Assembly: GCA_964582785.1 (NCBI GenBank)
Contig: CAZOTT010000018.1
Span: 1 to 34,340, forward strand
Source of the DNA: JAMOQA01 sp964582785
GTDB taxonomy: Bacteria > Acidobacteriota > Polarisedimenticolia > J045
DNA: 34,340 nucleotides
Direction: 5' to 3'
Below, piece by piece: positions 16,737 through 24,281 of this stretch. The notes beneath the pieces are model-generated. The model did no database searches. It saw only the letters and a program-made list of their open reading frames with translations, and was not told where the DNA came from. Position 1 is the first letter of the stretch; every line of letters begins with the position of its first letter. The position numbers and the translations under genes are program-made.

Positions 16737-17170
16737 CGTTCCACCTCCTCGTACCGCTCGCAGCGGCGGGCGTCGAGGCGATCCGCCAGGGCCGAGACGA
16801 AGAGGGCGCCGAGACCCCCGACCAGGGCTCCGACGCCGACCCGCACCCAGGCGGGCACCTGCGGGTCCACGAGGAACATCCCGAGACCCCCGCCGACCAG
16901 GACCAGCACCGCCGGGAGCAGCAGCGTCCAGCCGAGGCGGCGGGCCCGGCGGGCGATCACCGTCCGCGCCATCTCTCCCCACTCCTCGCCGTCCACCTCC
17001 GGCGGGGCCAGGTGGCGGGCCACCTCGACCCGCAGCCGCCGGAGGTCGGCCTCCTCCGCCCGGCAGGACGGGCAGCCGGCCAGGTGCCGCTCCAGGGCCG
17101 CGGCCTCCGCCGGGGGAAGTTCCCCGTCGATGAAGGCCGACAGGCGCGCCCGGGCTTCGTCGCAGTTCAT
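16733..17170 (-). CDS. zinc-binding anti-sigma factor (membrane)
   Basis: A 145-residue protein. The N-terminal anti-sigma domain carries the zf-HC2/ZAS signature HxxxCxxC in RHLAGCPSC (about residues 28-36), preceded by a Cys near the N-terminus (MNCDEARARL). The C-terminal half has two hydrophobic helices around LLLPAVLVLVGGGLGMF and VGVGALVGGLGALFVSAL. This is the layout of membrane anti-sigma factors that hold an ECF sigma factor inactive until a signal arrives. The ATG overlaps the sigma stop (ATGA), as expected for a cognate pair that must be made in balance. The signal cannot be told from the sequence. Confidence 0.87.
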   Translation of the reverse strand: MNCDEARARLSAFIDGELPPAEAAALERHLAGCPSCRAEEADLRRLRVEVARHLAPPEVDGEEWGEMARTVIARRARRLGWTLLLPAVLVLVGGGLGMFLVDPQVPAWVRVGVGALVGGLGALFVSALADRLDARRCERYEEVER

Positions 17171-17802
17171 GGCAGCCCCTCCTCCCCGGGACGCCGGGCG
17201 AGGAACGGTCCCAGCCGATCCCGCAGCCGGCGCCGCCCCCGGTGGATCAGGGACGCGACCGTCCCGTGGGACAGGCCGAGCGTCTCCTCGATCCGCCGGT
17301 AGGGCCACCCCAGGACGTCCCGCAGGACGATCGCCTCCCGCTCCTCGGGCCGCAGCTCCGCGAGGGCGGCCCGCAGGGCCCGGCCCAGTTCCCCGCGCAG
17401 GACCTCCCGTTCCGGGTTCCCCGTGGCCGCCCGCGGGTCCGGCAGGCCCTCTTCCCGCCGCTGGTCCAGCGAGGCGTGCCGCCGGAAGCGCAGGCGCCGC
17501 AGGCGATCGAGGCAGACGTTGCGCACGATCCGCGCCAGCCAGGCCCCGAGGGGACGGGAGGGGTCGTAGCGGTGGGCGTGGGACACCGCCCGGACGAGGG
17601 CCTCCTGGCAGGCGTCGAGGGCTTCCTCCCGGTCGGGGAGGTAGGTCCAGGCGATGGCGAGCAGGGTTTCCCGGTGCCGATCAAGCAGTTCCAGGACCGC
17701 CCCCCGGTCCCCCGACCGGGCGCGCGCCAGGAGATCCTCTTCTCGTCCCCGGGAAGCGCCCGGAAGGGAAAGGCCCCGCGCCATCGCCCTGGCATTCCTC
17801 AT
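17167..17802 (-). CDS. ECF (group 4) sigma-70 family RNA polymerase sigma factor
   Basis: A 211-residue protein with region 2 (about 35-105: LLDRHRETLLAIAWTYL, then DACQEALVRAVSHAHRYD, which binds the -10 element and core polymerase) and region 4 (about 140-200: LRPEEREAIVLRDVLGWPYR, then a helix-turn-helix with LSHGTVASLIHRGRRRLR, for the -35 element). No region 1.1 or 3 is present, as in ECF factors. ATG at 17802 is preferred because GGAG lies 8 nt upstream; a second ATG at 17784 has a poor ribosome site. It is co-translated with the zinc anti-sigma factor and the UPF0145 gene. The target promoters are unknown; autoregulation is possible. Confidence 0.88.
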   Translation of the reverse strand: MRNARAMARGLSLPGASRGREEDLLARARSGDRGAVLELLDRHRETLLAIAWTYLPDREEALDACQEALVRAVSHAHRYDPSRPLGAWLARIVRNVCLDRLRRLRFRRHASLDQRREEGLPDPRAATGNPEREVLRGELGRALRAALAELRPEEREAIVLRDVLGWPYRRIEETLGLSHGTVASLIHRGRRRLRDRLGPFLARRPGEEGLP

Positions 17803-17823
17803 CGCGCCGTCTCCGACCCCTTC

Positions 17824-17848
17824 TACGCGCGCGTCCGGGTCCGGTTGC
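17824..17848 (-). promoter_or_regulatory. possible ECF-type self-regulated promoter
   Basis: In the 74-nt gap before the sigma gene, the - strand has GCAACC (17848-17843) and CGTA (17827-17824) separated by 15 nt, which recalls the AAC / CGT elements of many ECF promoters. The match is short and could be chance. Confidence 0.2.
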
Positions 17849-17876
17849 GGGCGCGGCGGGTCCTTTCGCGGGCCGG

Positions 17877-19199
17877 TCACCGCGGTTCCCCCGGGGCGCC
17901 GCCGGTGGCGAGAGCCCCTTCCGCGGCCCGGGCCGCCGCCGCGCCCTCCTCCTCCCGGACCCCGAGCAGGAGGACCCCGCCGACCACGAAGAACAGCACC
18001 AGCGAGGCCACGCCCACCCGCTGGCTGCCGGTCCAGCCGGTGAGCCGCCCCAGGACGAAGGGCCCGAGGAAGGAGGTGAGCTTCCCCGAGAGGGCGTAGA
18101 GGCCGAAGAATTCCGCCGAGAGGGGGGAGGGGACGAGACGGCTCATCAGGCTGCGGGAGGAGGACTGGTTCGGGCCGACCAGCAGGCCGATCAGGATCCC
18201 GGCCCCCCAGATGCCGGCCCGGCCGCGGGCCAGGACCGCCCAGGTGGTGGCCAGCGTGAGCCCGGCGAGGGTCAGGAGGATGGTCGGCCTGGCCCCGAGC
18301 CGGTCGTCCAGGTGGCCCAGCAGGAAGGCTCCCGCCCCCGCCGCCACGTTGAGAACGATGCCGAACAGGATGATCTCGTTCAGCGAGAATCCGAAGGTGC
18401 CGGCCGCGTAGATGCCGCCGAAGGAAAAGATCGCGACGAGGCCGTCGTTGTACACGAGGCGGGCCACCAGCAGCCGCAGGACGTGGGGAAAACGCCGGAG
18501 CCGGCGGAACGCCGCCACGGCCCGGGCGAAGCCCGCTTCCGCCTCCGGGTCCGGGGGCGCGGGTTCCCGCAGCAGGAGGAGGGCGGGCAGGGAAAAGGCG
18601 AGAAACCAGCCCGCCACCAGGAGGTTGGTCGCCCGGACGTGGAGGTCTCCTTCCCGGGGCAGCGGGCCCGCGTTGACCAGCCACAGCCCCGCGGCGAGGC
18701 AGAGCAGTCCCCCGGCATAGCCCAGGGCCCAGGCCCTCCCGCTGACGCGCCCGGTCCGCCCCGGTGGAGCGACCGAGGGAAGGAAGGCGTTGTAGAACGC
18801 CCCCGCCAGCTCGTAGCACGTGTTCGCCGCCACGAACAGGACGAGGGCCGGCAGCCAGCGGGGTGGAGCCACCGCCGCGAGGGCGGCGGTGAGGACGATC
18901 GTGCCCAGGGTGAGGCCGCGGAACCAGGCGACCCGGCTGGCCCGCCGGTCCGCCCGGGCGCCGAGCACCGGGCCCAGGACGGCGATCAGCAGGGCGGAGA
19001 TGGTGATCCCCCAGGACCACAGGGCGGTGCCCGCCGCCTCGTCCGGCGCCATCCGCCTGGTGAACCAGGTCGCGTAGACGAAGGTGACGACCAGGGTCGT
19101 GAAGGACGAGTTGGCGAAGTCGTAGAACGACCAGGCGACAACCCGCGGGGGATCCCCGTTCGGCAGGGGCCGGGCCCCGTCCCTCAGCGGCGGAGACAC
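17877..19199 (-). CDS. MFS transporter, UMF1/Atg22-like family
   Basis: A 440-residue membrane protein with about 11-12 hydrophobic helices. The N-terminal signature WSFYDFANSSFTTLVVTFVY is typical of the UMF1 group (COG2270, related to yeast Atg22). So are the TM2-3 segment GPVLGARADRR, the YNAFLPSV motif, and the second-half VGPNQSSSRSLMSRLVP and EFFGLYALSGKLTSFLGP. Atg22 exports amino acids from the yeast vacuole; bacterial substrates are not established. The GTG start at 19199 lies 7 nt after the nadK stop, so the gene looks co-transcribed with the housekeeping cluster. About 75 nt separate it from the sigma gene, where a new promoter could lie. Confidence 0.88.
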   Translation of the reverse strand: MSPPLRDGARPLPNGDPPRVVAWSFYDFANSSFTTLVVTFVYATWFTRRMAPDEAAGTALWSWGITISALLIAVLGPVLGARADRRASRVAWFRGLTLGTIVLTAALAAVAPPRWLPALVLFVAANTCYELAGAFYNAFLPSVAPPGRTGRVSGRAWALGYAGGLLCLAAGLWLVNAGPLPREGDLHVRATNLLVAGWFLAFSLPALLLLREPAPPDPEAEAGFARAVAAFRRLRRFPHVLRLLVARLVYNDGLVAIFSFGGIYAAGTFGFSLNEIILFGIVLNVAAGAGAFLLGHLDDRLGARPTILLTLAGLTLATTWAVLARGRAGIWGAGILIGLLVGPNQSSSRSLMSRLVPSPLSAEFFGLYALSGKLTSFLGPFVLGRLTGWTGSQRVGVASLVLFFVVGGVLLLGVREEEGAAAARAAEGALATGGAPGEPR

Positions 19200-19206
19200 C
19201 GGCGCC

Positions 19207-20079
19207 TCACGGATGGCCCCAGCCGAGGCGGTCCCGCAGGACGGCGAAGAAGGAACGCCCGGGAGGGCGGACCAGGCGGACCACGTGGCCGGCCCGGCCG
19301 ATCCGGACCTCGCTCCCCGGCTCCAGGGGGAACCCGGTCTGGCCGTCCAGGGTGACGCGGACGTTCGTGGACGCCTGCCCCTCGGCGAGGCGGATGGTGA
19401 CCCGGCAGCGGCCGGGAACGATGATCGGGCGCTGGGAAAGGCTGTGGGGACAGATCGGGGTGATCACCAGCGCCTCGACCCCCGGGACCACCACCGGGCC
19501 TCCCGCGGCCAGGTTGTACGCGGTGGACCCGGTCGGGGTCGCCAGGATCAGGCCGTCGGCACGGTAGTCCGCGACCCACTCGTCGTCAACGTACAGCGTG
19601 AGGGAGAACAGCCGGGCGAGGTCGGTCTTCGAGAACGTGACGTCGTTGAGGGCGAAGCCGCGACCGGGCCCGGGTTCTCCGTCCAGGGTGACGGCGAGGA
19701 CCGTCCGCTCGTCGATCGGGGCGCGTCCCCCCAGGGCGAGGTCCAGGACCTGGTCGACCTCCTCGCAGCGGGTCTCGGTGAGGAACCCGAGGCTGCCGAG
19801 GTTGACGCCGAGGATCGGGATCTCCCGGTCGCCCACGGAGCGGGCGGCGGACAGCAGCGTGCCGTCCCCCCCGACCGACACGACGAGGCCGGCCCGGCCC
19901 GCCGCCTCCTCCCGCGGAAGCCCCCCGTTCGCGAGGCCGAGGGCCGCCGCGGAGGTGGCATCGGGGAGCAGGCGGGCGCCCCGGCGCTCCAGGGCCCGGG
20001 CGATGCGCCGCAGGACGGCGGGAGCGTCCGGGTGGGGCTTCGAGAACACGGCCACCGCCTCGATGGGGTTCCCCGTCAT
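19207..20079 (-). CDS. nadK: NAD kinase
   Basis: A 290-residue ATP-NAD kinase that phosphorylates NAD to NADP in the cytoplasm. The catalytic GGDGT motif is at residues 70-74, with the catalytic Asp72. It is followed by GVNLGSLGFLTE, the NE/D-loop ALNDVTF, the glycine/threonine-rich NAD-binding segment DGLILATPTGSTAYN (about 175-189), and the conserved PICPHSLSQRPIIV. Length is normal. The ATG overlaps the tlyA stop (ATGA). The tlyA-nadK pairing is common in bacteria with this gene order. Confidence 0.95.
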   Translation of the reverse strand: MTGNPIEAVAVFSKPHPDAPAVLRRIARALERRGARLLPDATSAAALGLANGGLPREEAAGRAGLVVSVGGDGTLLSAARSVGDREIPILGVNLGSLGFLTETRCEEVDQVLDLALGGRAPIDERTVLAVTLDGEPGPGRGFALNDVTFSKTDLARLFSLTLYVDDEWVADYRADGLILATPTGSTAYNLAAGGPVVVPGVEALVITPICPHSLSQRPIIVPGRCRVTIRLAEGQASTNVRVTLDGQTGFPLEPGSEVRIGRAGHVVRLVRPPGRSFFAVLRDRLGWGHP

Positions 20080-20918
20080 CGGTCAGCCTCGCCGCCGGGA
20101 CCCTGCCGGGGTTCCCGGCCCACGCTCGCGGCGACCGCCCGGCCGACCTCGGCCGGGCCGAGCCCGGGCCCGGGAGCCGCGAGAAGGAACACCTCCCGGT
20201 TGCCCCGTGGACCGGGGAGGGGGGAGGCGCGGACCCCAAGAATGCCCCATCCGGCCGCGCCGAGAAAGCGGGTGACCCGCAGTACCGCCGCCTCCCGGAC
20301 CGAGGGGTCCCGGATCACACCCCGGCCCCGGGAGACTTCCCGCCGGCCGGCCTCGAACTGGGGCTTGACCAGGGCGAGGAGCCGGCCGCCGGGAGCCACC
20401 AGCGGGAGGATGGCGGGCAGGACCAGGACGAGGGAAATGAAACTGACGTCGGCCACCGCCAGGTCGTAGGGAGGGGCGACGTCGGCCGGGTCCAGGTAGC
20501 GGGCGTTCACCCCCTCGAGGCAGCGCACCCGCGGATCTTCCCGGAGGCGCTGGTCGAGCAGGCCCCGCCCCACGTCCACCGCGGTGACGTGGCTCGCCCC
20601 CCGGCGGAGGAGGACGTCCGTGAATCCGCCCGTCGAGGCGCCCACGTCCAGGCACCGCCGCCCGGACACGTCGACCCGGAGGGCGTCCAGGACCGGGGCG
20701 AGCTTCTCCCCGCCCCGGGAAGCGAACGGCCGTCTTCCCGGGAGCAGCTCGACGCGGGCGCCGGCGGGCACCTCCCGCCCCGGCTTGTCGATCCGCTTCC
20801 CGTCCACGAGCACCCGCCCCGCCATGACGAGCGCCCGGGCCTTCTCCCGGGAGGGGGCCAGGCCGGCGGCCACCACCGCCTGGTCGAGGCGGACCCTGCG
20901 GCCGGAACGGGGACTCAC
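20076..20918 (-). CDS. tlyA: TlyA family 2'-O-methyltransferase / S4-domain protein
   Basis: A 280-residue protein with an N-terminal S4 RNA-binding domain (about 8-65: RLDQAVVAAGLAPSREKARA, then VLVDGKRIDKPG) and an FtsJ-like Rossmann methyltransferase domain (about 75-240). The SAM motif is CLDVGASTGGFTDVLLRRGA, later motifs are ADVSFISL and LLALVKPQFE, and VIRD lies near the end. TlyA enzymes 2'-O-methylate cytidines of 16S and/or 23S rRNA. The GTG start overlaps the ispA stop (GTGA). The name hemolysin sometimes given to this family is historical and probably does not describe the function here. Confidence 0.92.
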   Translation of the reverse strand: MSPRSGRRVRLDQAVVAAGLAPSREKARALVMAGRVLVDGKRIDKPGREVPAGARVELLPGRRPFASRGGEKLAPVLDALRVDVSGRRCLDVGASTGGFTDVLLRRGASHVTAVDVGRGLLDQRLREDPRVRCLEGVNARYLDPADVAPPYDLAVADVSFISLVLVLPAILPLVAPGGRLLALVKPQFEAGRREVSRGRGVIRDPSVREAAVLRVTRFLGAAGWGILGVRASPLPGPRGNREVFLLAAPGPGLGPAEVGRAVAASVGREPRQGPGGEADR

Positions 20919-21814
20919 GACGATCGCACCTCCACCCGCGCCACGAGGCGCCGCAGGGTTTCCGCCGGCGGGCCGAGGGGTTCGAGGAGTTCCCGGGTCC
21001 GGGCGAACGCGTCGGCGGCCCGCCGGCGCGCTTCCGCCAGGCCCACCGCGGCGACCCAGGTCGCCTTGTCCTGCCGGGCGTCCTTCCCGGCGGTCNNNNN
21101 NNNNNTCTTGCCGAGCTGTTCCGTCGAGGCGGTGGCGTCCAGGATGTCGTCCTGGACCTGGAAGGCGAGGCCGGCGGCCGCGCCCGCCGCCTCGAGGCGC
21201 CCGGCCACCTCGGGGTCCGCCCCGGCGGCCTCGGCCCCGAGGCGGAAGGACGCGGCGATGAGCGCCCCCGTCTTCAGGCGGTCGATCCGTGCCACCAGTT
21301 CCTCGGTGGCCGGAAGACCCTCCGAGAGGAGGTCGAGGGCCTGGCCCCCCGCCATGCCCCGGGCCCCGGCGGCGCGCCCCAGGATCCGCAGGGCCGCGAC
21401 CACCCTCCCGGGGGGGACCGCGGCCTCCGCCAGGGTCTCGAAGGCGAGGGACTGGAGCGCGTCCCCGGCGAGGATCGCCAGGGCCTCCCCGTGGACCACG
21501 TGTACGGTGGGGCGCCCCCGGCGCAGCTCGTCGTCGTCCATCGCCGGGAGGTCGTCGTGGACCAGGCTGTAGGCGTGGATCATCTCGACGGCGGCGGCGA
21601 ACGGGAGGGCCGCCTCGGGTTCGCCCCCCGCGGCGAGCGCCGCCCCGAGGACGAACAGGGGGCGCAGCCGCTTCCCCCCGGTCAGGACCGCGTACCGCAT
21701 CGCCTCCTGGAGTTCCGGGCTGCCGTCACCGGCCGGGATCGCCAGCCGGGCGGCCAGGTAGCCGTCGACCCGGGCGCGCCACCGGTCCAGGAGCCCGTCG
21801 GGCGGCGTCGTCAC
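20915..21814 (-). CDS. ispA: short-chain polyprenyl diphosphate synthase (farnesyl/geranylgeranyl)
   Basis: About 299 codons, all-alpha isoprenyl synthase. The first aspartate-rich motif lies in HDDLPAMDDDELRRG (Asp87, Asp88, Asp93-95) and the second in QVQDDILD (Asp222, Asp223). The substrate-binding GGKRLRP is at about 46-52. The enzyme condenses isopentenyl diphosphate with allylic diphosphates in the cytoplasm. Sequence alone does not decide between C15 and C20 products. The GTG at 21814 overlaps the xseB stop (GTGA) and has GGAGGA upstream; longer frames reach back into xseB and are rejected. A run of 10 Ns falls in codons 237-240, between LGK and TAGKDA, where the family has no insertion (see finding). 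Confidence 0.92.
   Translation of the reverse strand: MTTPPDGLLDRWRARVDGYLAARLAIPAGDGSPELQEAMRYAVLTGGKRLRPLFVLGAALAAGGEPEAALPFAAAVEMIHAYSLVHDDLPAMDDDELRRGRPTVHVVHGEALAILAGDALQSLAFETLAEAAVPPGRVVAALRILGRAAGARGMAGGQALDLLSEGLPATEELVARIDRLKTGALIAASFRLGAEAAGADPEVAGRLEAAGAAAGLAFQVQDDILDATASTEQLGKXXXXTAGKDARQDKATWVAAVGLAEARRRAADAFARTRELLEPLGPPAETLRRLVARVEVRSS
21096..21105. other. assembly gap (10 N)
   Basis: Ten unknown bases inside ispA. The frame is kept across the gap only because A + 10 N + G makes 12 positions. The flanking residues LGK and TAGKD are normally adjacent in the family, so the true gap length is probably not 10. Confidence 0.97.
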
Positions 21815-22071
21815 CGGTCCTCCTCCGGGGACTGCCACGGGACGGTCTCGTCCTTCCCGTCGGCGGCGCGGACGAGCATCTCCACCCGCTGCTCCGCCTC
21901 GTTCAGCCGCTCCTCGAGGCGGCGGGCCAGCCCGATCCCCTCCTCGAAGAGGCGCAGGCTTTCCTCGAGGGGGCGGTCGCCCTCCTCCAGCTCCTGCACG
22001 ATCTCCTCGAGGCGGGCCAGTTCCCGCTCGAAACCCGGTTCGTTCCCTTCGCCTTCCCGTTTCCCGTTCAT
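21811..22071 (-). CDS. xseB: exodeoxyribonuclease VII small subunit
   Basis: An 86-residue, mostly helical protein with the XseB core: FERELARLEEIVQELEEGD, then PLEESLRLFEEGIGLARRLEERLNEAE, forming the two-helix hairpin that binds the large subunit. Slightly charged tails lie at both ends. It activates and stabilises the XseA nuclease, which degrades single-stranded DNA to acid-soluble oligonucleotides. The ATG overlaps the xseA stop (ATGA) and the stop overlaps the ispA start, giving tight translational coupling. Confidence 0.95.
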   Translation of the reverse strand: MNGKREGEGNEPGFERELARLEEIVQELEEGDRPLEESLRLFEEGIGLARRLEERLNEAEQRVEMLVRAADGKDETVPWQSPEEDR

Positions 22072-23489
22072 CGGTCCTTCTCCCGGGGAGCCGGCGACCC
22101 CTCCCCGCCGTGGACGGCGCGGACCGCGGCATCGAACGCTCCCCGCGCCAGCCGAACGTGGACCCGGTCACCGGGGGACAGGGTCCGCGCGTCCCGGACC
22201 AGCGCTCCCTCCGGGCCCTCCCTCGTGACCAGGGCGTACCCCCGCCCGAGGACACGCAGCGGGGACAGGGCGTCGAGGCGGGCGACCAGGCGCCCGAGGC
22301 GGGCCCGGCGGGCCTCGAGGCCGGCCCGCACGGCGGCCAGGAGCGCCCCGCGGCTCCTCCCGACCCGCGACCGCCGCTCGGCCACCCGGGCGGCCAGGGC
22401 CCGGGGAGCGAGGCGCCCCGCGAGCGCGGAGAGCCGGCGCTGTCGCCGGGCCACGGCGTCCCGGACCCGGGTCTCGAGCCGGACCTCCAGCTCCACCACG
22501 TGGGACTGGATCCGCTGGAGCCTGAGGGGAAAGGCGCGGAGGCCGCGGGTGGCGGCCAGGTCGCGGGCCGCCCCCCGCAGGACGGCCACCCGGTGGCGCA
22601 CCGCCCGGACCAGCCGGGCCCGGAGCCCCCGGACCCGCTCGAGGAGATCCTCCCGCTCCCGGACGACCACCTCGGCGGCGGCGGAGGGGGTCGGGGCCCT
22701 CAGGTCCGCGGCGAGGTCCGCGAGGGTCGTGTCGATCTCGTGCCCGATTCCCGTGACGACCGGGGTCCGGCAGGCCGCCACCGCCCGGACGACCCGCTCG
22801 TCATCGAAGGCGGCGAGGTCCTCCCGCGCGCCGCCGCCCCGCACGAGCAGGATCACGTCCGGCCGCAGCCGGTCGAGCCGGGCGAGGGCCGACGCGATCT
22901 CCCCGGGGGCGCCTTCTCCCTGGACGGCGGCCGGGGCGAGGACGACCCGCGCCCCCGCGAACCGCCGCCGCAGGACGCGCAGGACGTCGCGGAAGGCGGC
23001 GCCGTCGGCCGATGTCACGACGCCGATCGTGCGGGGGAACAGCGGCAGCGGCCGCTTCCGTTGCGGGTCGAACAGCCCCTCGGCGGCCAGGCGTGCCCGG
23101 AGCTGCTCGAGGGCCAGGGCCGCCGCTCCCGCGCCCAGGGGCTCCATCGCCTCCACGACGAGCTGGTAGCGTCCCTGGGGCTCCCAGACCCCCGGCACCG
23201 CCAGCAGGACCACCTCGAGGCCGTCCCGCGGCTCGAACGGGACCCGGCGGTTGCGGCCGCGGAACATCGCGCAGGAAACCGAGGCGCGTCCGTCGGTCAG
23301 GGAAAAGTACCAGTGCCCGCTCCGGTGGCGGAGGAAGCGGACCAGTTCCCCCCGGACCCAGACCGGGCCGATGGCGTCCCCCAGCAGCGCGTCGGCGGCC
23401 CGGTTCAGGTCCCCCACGGAGAGCGGCGCGAGGCGGCTTCCCGGCCGCGCCTCGCGGGCATCGCCGGCCCCCGGCCCCCGGTCCCTCAC
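22068..23489 (-). CDS. xseA: exodeoxyribonuclease VII large subunit
   Basis: A 473-residue protein. The N-terminal OB fold (about 20-115: LSVGDLNRAADALL, VWVRGELVRF, HWYFSLTDGRASVSCAMF) binds single-stranded DNA. The catalytic domain has PRTIGVVTSADGAAFRDVL, LLVRGGGAREDLAAFDDE and GIGHEIDTTLADLAADLRAP, then TPSAAAE. These match the conserved blocks of the family (usually TSPTGAAIRD, RGGGSLEDL, GHETD). An Arg-rich helical tail (about 300-400) forms the coiled-coil that carries XseB. The GTG at 23489 overlaps the ymdB stop (GTGA). Function: processing of single-stranded DNA in repair. Confidence 0.95.
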   Translation of the reverse strand: MRDRGPGAGDAREARPGSRLAPLSVGDLNRAADALLGDAIGPVWVRGELVRFLRHRSGHWYFSLTDGRASVSCAMFRGRNRRVPFEPRDGLEVVLLAVPGVWEPQGRYQLVVEAMEPLGAGAAALALEQLRARLAAEGLFDPQRKRPLPLFPRTIGVVTSADGAAFRDVLRVLRRRFAGARVVLAPAAVQGEGAPGEIASALARLDRLRPDVILLVRGGGAREDLAAFDDERVVRAVAACRTPVVTGIGHEIDTTLADLAADLRAPTPSAAAEVVVREREDLLERVRGLRARLVRAVRHRVAVLRGAARDLAATRGLRAFPLRLQRIQSHVVELEVRLETRVRDAVARRQRRLSALAGRLAPRALAARVAERRSRVGRSRGALLAAVRAGLEARRARLGRLVARLDALSPLRVLGRGYALVTREGPEGALVRDARTLSPGDRVHVRLARGAFDAAVRAVHGGEGSPAPREKDR

Positions 23490-24274
23490 CGGCCGCCCTC
23501 CCCCCGGGCGACGCGGGCGACCCCGGTGCAGCGGCCCGTCCCCTCGTCGACCTCGAACAGCGCACCGTGAAGCCCGAGGCCTCCCTCCGCCACCGCCTGT
23601 GGCGCCGGCCGCGCCGTCAGGAACCGCCGCAGCGCCACCTCGGGGTCGAGGCCGATCACGGACCGGTGGGGACCGGTCATGCCCAGGTCGGTGATGAAAC
23701 CGGTCCCGCCGGGGAGGACCTGGGCATCCGCCGTGGGCACATGGGTGTGGGTTCCGAACACGGCGGCGACCCGCCCGTCCAGGTGCAGCGCCAGGGCCTT
23801 CTTCTCGGAGGTCGCCTCGGCGTGGATGTCGACGACCGCCACGTCCGCCCGGCCGTCGAGGCGTTCGAGCAGCCGGTCCGCGGCCCGGAAGGGGCAGTCG
23901 CCGGGCGCCATGAAGACCCGCCCGAGGAGGTTGATCACCGCGACCCGGACGCCCACCCCGGTGGCGACGACGACGGCGCCGCGGCCGGGGCAGGGGGGGG
24001 GCAGGTTGGCCGGACGGAGCACGCGCGGGTACTCCTCGAGGAGCCGCTCCGCGGAACGGTGGGCCCAGACGTGGTTGCCGGTCGTCACCACGTCCGCCCC
24101 GCTCGCGAACAGGTCGTCCAGCCCCGGGGCGTCGATCCCGCGGCCGGCACGCAGGTTCTCGCCGTTGACGACGACGAGGTCCGGTGCGTGTCCTTCGCGG
24201 AGGCCGGGGAGCCAGCGGACGATCGCTCGGCGCCCCGGACGTCCCACCACGTCGCCGATGGCGAGGATCCGCAT
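23486..24274 (-). CDS. ymdB: YmdB-family metallophosphoesterase (TIGR00282)
   Basis: A 262-residue calcineurin-like phosphoesterase. Metal- and substrate-binding motifs are all present: RILAIGDVVGRPGR at the start, VVVNGENLRAGRGI (about 35-48), TTGNHVWAH (about 64-72), DIHAEATSEK, GTHTHVPTAD, and GTGFITDLGMTGP. Bacillus YmdB hydrolyses 2',3'-cyclic nucleotides and affects RNase Y-dependent mRNA decay. The gene starts 7 nt after rny, the conserved rny-ymdB pairing. Its active site looks intact, unlike that of the RNase Y upstream. Confidence 0.94.
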   Translation of the reverse strand: MRILAIGDVVGRPGRRAIVRWLPGLREGHAPDLVVVNGENLRAGRGIDAPGLDDLFASGADVVTTGNHVWAHRSAERLLEEYPRVLRPANLPPPCPGRGAVVVATGVGVRVAVINLLGRVFMAPGDCPFRAADRLLERLDGRADVAVVDIHAEATSEKKALALHLDGRVAAVFGTHTHVPTADAQVLPGGTGFITDLGMTGPHRSVIGLDPEVALRRFLTARPAPQAVAEGGLGLHGALFEVDEGTGRCTGVARVARGEGGR

Positions 24275-24281
24275 CGCCGGG

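Noticed and set aside
17824..17848. Confident ECF promoter before the sigma gene
   Set aside because: Only two short elements match, so it is kept only as a low-confidence site.
10956..19355. A 2799-codon open frame on the + strand
   Set aside because: It crosses several well-supported genes on the other strand (kinase, sigma factor, MFS). It is Arg/Pro/Gly-rich without domains, the usual artefact of very high GC where stops are rare.
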